From Chloroflexota bacterium (lineage in GTDB: Bacteria > Chloroflexota > Anaerolineae > DUEN01): a stretch of DNA of 44,194 nucleotides. Shown one piece after another: positions 44,171 to 44,194 of this stretch. The translations under genes and the position numbers were made by a program. Each line of letters begins with the position of its first letter. Positions within the stretch are counted from its first letter, which is position 1. Location: positions 1-44,194 of the forward strand of contig JAADGJ010000024.1 in assembly GCA_013152435.1 (NCBI GenBank), read 5' to 3'. A model generated the notes under the pieces. That model saw only the letters and a list, made by a program, of their open reading frames with translations. It did no database searches and was not told the DNA's origin.

Positions 44171-44194
44171 TCAATCGATGATCGCGTCCACGAT
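44171..44194 (-). CDS. C-terminal end of an upstream gene (partial)
   Basis: The last bases of the window read, on the minus strand, as IVDAIID followed by TGA. The stop is 19 bp before the PdxA-family start and an AAGGACGG ribosome-like site lies between. This fits the 3' end of a co-transcribed gene. The product cannot be identified from seven residues. Confidence 0.4.
   Translation of the reverse strand: MVDAIID

Overview
The window is GC-rich (roughly 60-65 % by eye) and bacterial. Tat-dependent lipoprotein solute-binding proteins, a Hanks-type Ser/Thr kinase, an FHA-winged-helix regulator, secreted DUF11/DNRLRE proteins, many 'orphan' sugar-catabolic genes and several families of short intergenic palindromes together suggest a member of the Chloroflexota (Anaerolineae/Caldilineae-like). 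That is an inference from gene content; there is no rRNA or other marker to confirm it. Almost all genes lie on the minus strand. The plus-strand exceptions are a secreted methionine-rich protein, one sugar ABC operon, a small hypothetical protein and an M28 peptidase.

Region 1 (1-8450, all minus). Transcription runs from tex (6279-8450) into a 4-bp-overlapping Nudix hydrolase gene. A clear sigma70-type promoter (5467-5495) then starts a signalling unit: a membrane Ser/Thr kinase with an extracytoplasmic DNRLRE domain (3643-5367), an overlapping FHA-winged-helix regulator (3042-3656), and a large secreted DNRLRE/DUF11 protein (1-2755) that runs off the left edge. Kinase and secreted protein share the same extracellular domain type, so this looks like a small surface-sensing and regulation module.

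Region 2 (8451-17078, plus). A secreted Met-rich protein has its own promoter and terminator. It is followed by a CUT1 sugar ABC operon (binding protein, two permeases, no ATPase) ending in a GH4-family glycosidase, with a very strong promoter and a leader of about 330 nt. Next come a perfect 13-bp hairpin, a 23-bp tandem repeat and a small basic hypothetical protein.

Region 3 (17245-44194, minus except an M28 peptidase). This is a long carbohydrate-catabolism island. It holds a metallophosphoesterase, a URO-D-family protein, a creatininase-family hydrolase, a PfkB kinase, two zinc alcohol dehydrogenases, a LacD-type aldolase, an M55 peptidase, a FucI/AraA-type isomerase, a DUF5060/DUF4038 glycoside hydrolase and a VOC protein. 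It continues with a COG4091-type dehydrogenase, a frameshifted amidohydrolase, an FGGY kinase, a second CUT1 ABC transporter (again without ATPase), an AAC(3)-like acetyltransferase, a double-SIS protein, a second amidohydrolase and a PdxA-family dehydrogenase. Import, glycoside cleavage, oxidation or isomerisation, phosphorylation and aldol cleavage are all represented. The sugar itself cannot be named from sequence.

Superimposed on these genes is a family of about 253-bp elements with 15-bp terminal inverted repeats and internal hairpins. There are six copies, all in the same orientation, and one has a 3-bp TAA target duplication. They look like MITEs, and four of them end 18-61 bp upstream of start codons. 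Two further dispersed repeat families (about 100-125 bp), GTAGGGGC palindromes and GACGAA-type repeats fill other gaps. No tRNA, rRNA, CRISPR array, transposase or sugar-specific transcription regulator was seen.
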